Source of the DNA: an uncultured Collinsella sp.
Lineage (GTDB): Bacteria; Actinomycetota; Coriobacteriia; Coriobacteriales; Coriobacteriaceae
Assembly: GCA_958429225.1 (NCBI GenBank)
Contig: CAUAJB010000006.1
Coordinates: 1-49,517, forward strand
DNA length: 49,517 bases
Direction of reading: 5' to 3'
Every line of letters starts with the position of its first letter. Position 1 is the stretch's first letter. Below, in pieces: positions 48,652 through 49,517 of the stretch. Made by a program: the position numbers and the translations under genes. The notes beneath the pieces were generated by a model. It did no database searches, had not been told where the DNA came from, and was given only the letters and a program-made list of their open reading frames with translations.

Positions 48652-49517
48652 ATGGCAGAGAAACTCATTCCGCTGGAGGACGCGCAGTCGATTGTTCTGT
48701 CGCATGTTGTTCCGACGGATCTCATCGAGATTCCCGTGTGGCAGGCCGCCGGTCTTCCCTTGGCCGAGGACGCGGTGGCCGATATCGACATCTCGCCGTT
48801 TGCCAACAGCGCTATGGACGGATATGCCGTGCGCTCGGCGGACTTGGTGCAGGCGTCTGGCGAGGCGCCGGTGACGCTCGACGTTATCGGACACGAGGCC
48901 GCGGGCCATGTGTTTGAGGGCGCAATCGCCCCGGGCGAGACCGTCCGCATCATGACGGGCGCGCCGGTTCCCGAGGGTGCGGATGCCGTGGTGAAATACG
49001 AGATTGTCGAGGTGCTTGACGGCAATGGCAACGAGGGCTCACGCGTGAGCTTCTCGGCGCCTGCCAAGGTGGGGGAGAACGTTCGCTCTGCCGCCGAGGA
49101 GGCTCATGCCGGCGATGTTGTGATGCACGCCGGCGAGGTTGTGGCTCCGGCCGGCGCCGGCCTGCTGGCGAGCGCAGGGTATGCGAGCGTGAAGGTGCAT
49201 GCCGCCCCGCGTGTGGGCATTATCTCGCTGGGGACGGAACTGGTCGCGCCGGGTGAGCTGCCGGCGCGCGGTCAGATTCGCGATTCCAACTCCTCGGCGT
49301 TAATGGCCGAGGCATTCGATGTCGGCGCCGAGCCCGTGTTCTACGGCATTGCGCCCGATGATGAGCAGGCGATTGCCGAGCTGGTGCATCGTGCCGTGCA
49401 GGAGTGCGATTTTGTCATTACGAGCGGTGGCGCCTCGGCGGGTGATTACGATTTCGTGACGGCGCTCGTCCGGCGCGAGGGCGAGGTGCTGTTCGATCGC
49501 ATCTCGATGCGTCCGGG
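48652..49517 (+). CDS. moeA: Molybdopterin molybdenumtransferase MoeA (3' truncated by the window)
   Basis: MoeA inserts molybdate into adenylylated molybdopterin. The visible 288 residues contain DISPFANSAMDGYAVRSADL (the MoeA/gephyrin hallmark), GEAAGHV-like GHEAAGHVFEG, VRIMTGAPVPEGADAVV and VGIISLGTELVAPGELPARG. ITSGGASAGDYDFV, the MPT-binding MoCF block, follows near the end. The gene runs off the right edge in frame with no stop. AAGAGGTG precedes the ATG. It implies that this organism makes Mo- or W-cofactor enzymes. Confidence 0.95.
   Translation, partial: MAEKLIPLEDAQSIVLSHVVPTDLIEIPVWQAAGLPLAEDAVADIDISPFANSAMDGYAVRSADLVQASGEAPVTLDVIGHEAAGHVFEGAIAPGETVRIMTGAPVPEGADAVVKYEIVEVLDGNGNEGSRVSFSAPAKVGENVRSAAEEAHAGDVVMHAGEVVAPAGAGLLASAGYASVKVHAAPRVGIISLGTELVAPGELPARGQIRDSNSSALMAEAFDVGAEPVFYGIAPDDEQAIAELVHRAVQECDFVITSGGASAGDYDFVTALVRREGEVLFDRISMRP

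Overview
The window reads as one contiguous piece of a high-GC, gene-dense chromosome of an actinobacterium of the class Coriobacteriia, most likely Collinsella or a close relative. That placement is inference. It rests on a division cluster with no ftsA but with sepF and divIVA, on GC-rich codon use, and on the overall gene complement. Nothing in it looks like a prophage, plasmid, insertion sequence or CRISPR array, and I see no tRNA or rRNA gene.

Layout. 1-6677 (+): cell-wall and division cluster ftsW (partial)-murG-murC-murB-ftsQ-ftsZ. 6888-14803 (+): the ylmD/yggS/sepF/yggT/divIVA division neighbourhood, split by a complete high-affinity phosphate operon pstSCAB-phoU between ylmD and yggS. 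14971-17531 (-): nitroreductase, then pitA with its DUF47 partner (low-affinity phosphate uptake). 17781-20908 (+): a small DUF6504-like protein, a Bax-inhibitor-1 family membrane protein, a PARG-like/TIGR02452 protein and an SGNH hydrolase. 20969-23411 (-): thiD and thiC behind a TPP riboswitch. 23483-29364: a small membrane-anchored protein (+), yaaA (-), an M18 aminopeptidase (-) and polA (+). 29642-30469 (-): a Cof-type HAD phosphatase. 30613-34202 (+): the arginine branch, with a promoter, an Arg-rich leader peptide, argG, a 56-residue small protein and argH. 34586-41209: ndk, rpiB (-), a cyuA-like desulfidase, a HAD hydrolase (-), ribosomal protein S1, rnpB (RNase P RNA) and a YigZ/IMPACT protein. 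41277-49517: a C_GCAxxG_C_C protein (-), an O-acetylhomoserine sulfhydrylase-like enzyme, an MFS exporter, xpt, an ArfB-like release-factor protein, a lipid kinase (-), a ClC channel (-) and the first part of moeA.

How the parts fit. The first 15 kb couples peptidoglycan precursor synthesis (MurG, MurC, MurB) to the divisome (FtsW, FtsQ, FtsZ, SepF, YggT, DivIVA). Two independent phosphate uptake systems, each with its own PhoU-type partner, lie within 10 kb of each other. argG and argH carry out the last two steps of arginine synthesis. thiC and thiD make the pyrimidine half of thiamin.

The most interesting non-coding content is: (1) a probable arginine attenuator before argG; (2) two copies of a ~112-nt long-hairpin element whose outer stem differs by compensatory changes, one of them directly behind rnpB; (3) three copies of a 68-69 bp palindrome with fixed tips and a co-varying core; (4) two composite intergenic regions combining CCAAA motifs with a long palindrome; and (5) a yggT gene with no canonical start codon. 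All coordinates and base-pairings were read by eye; no searches were run.
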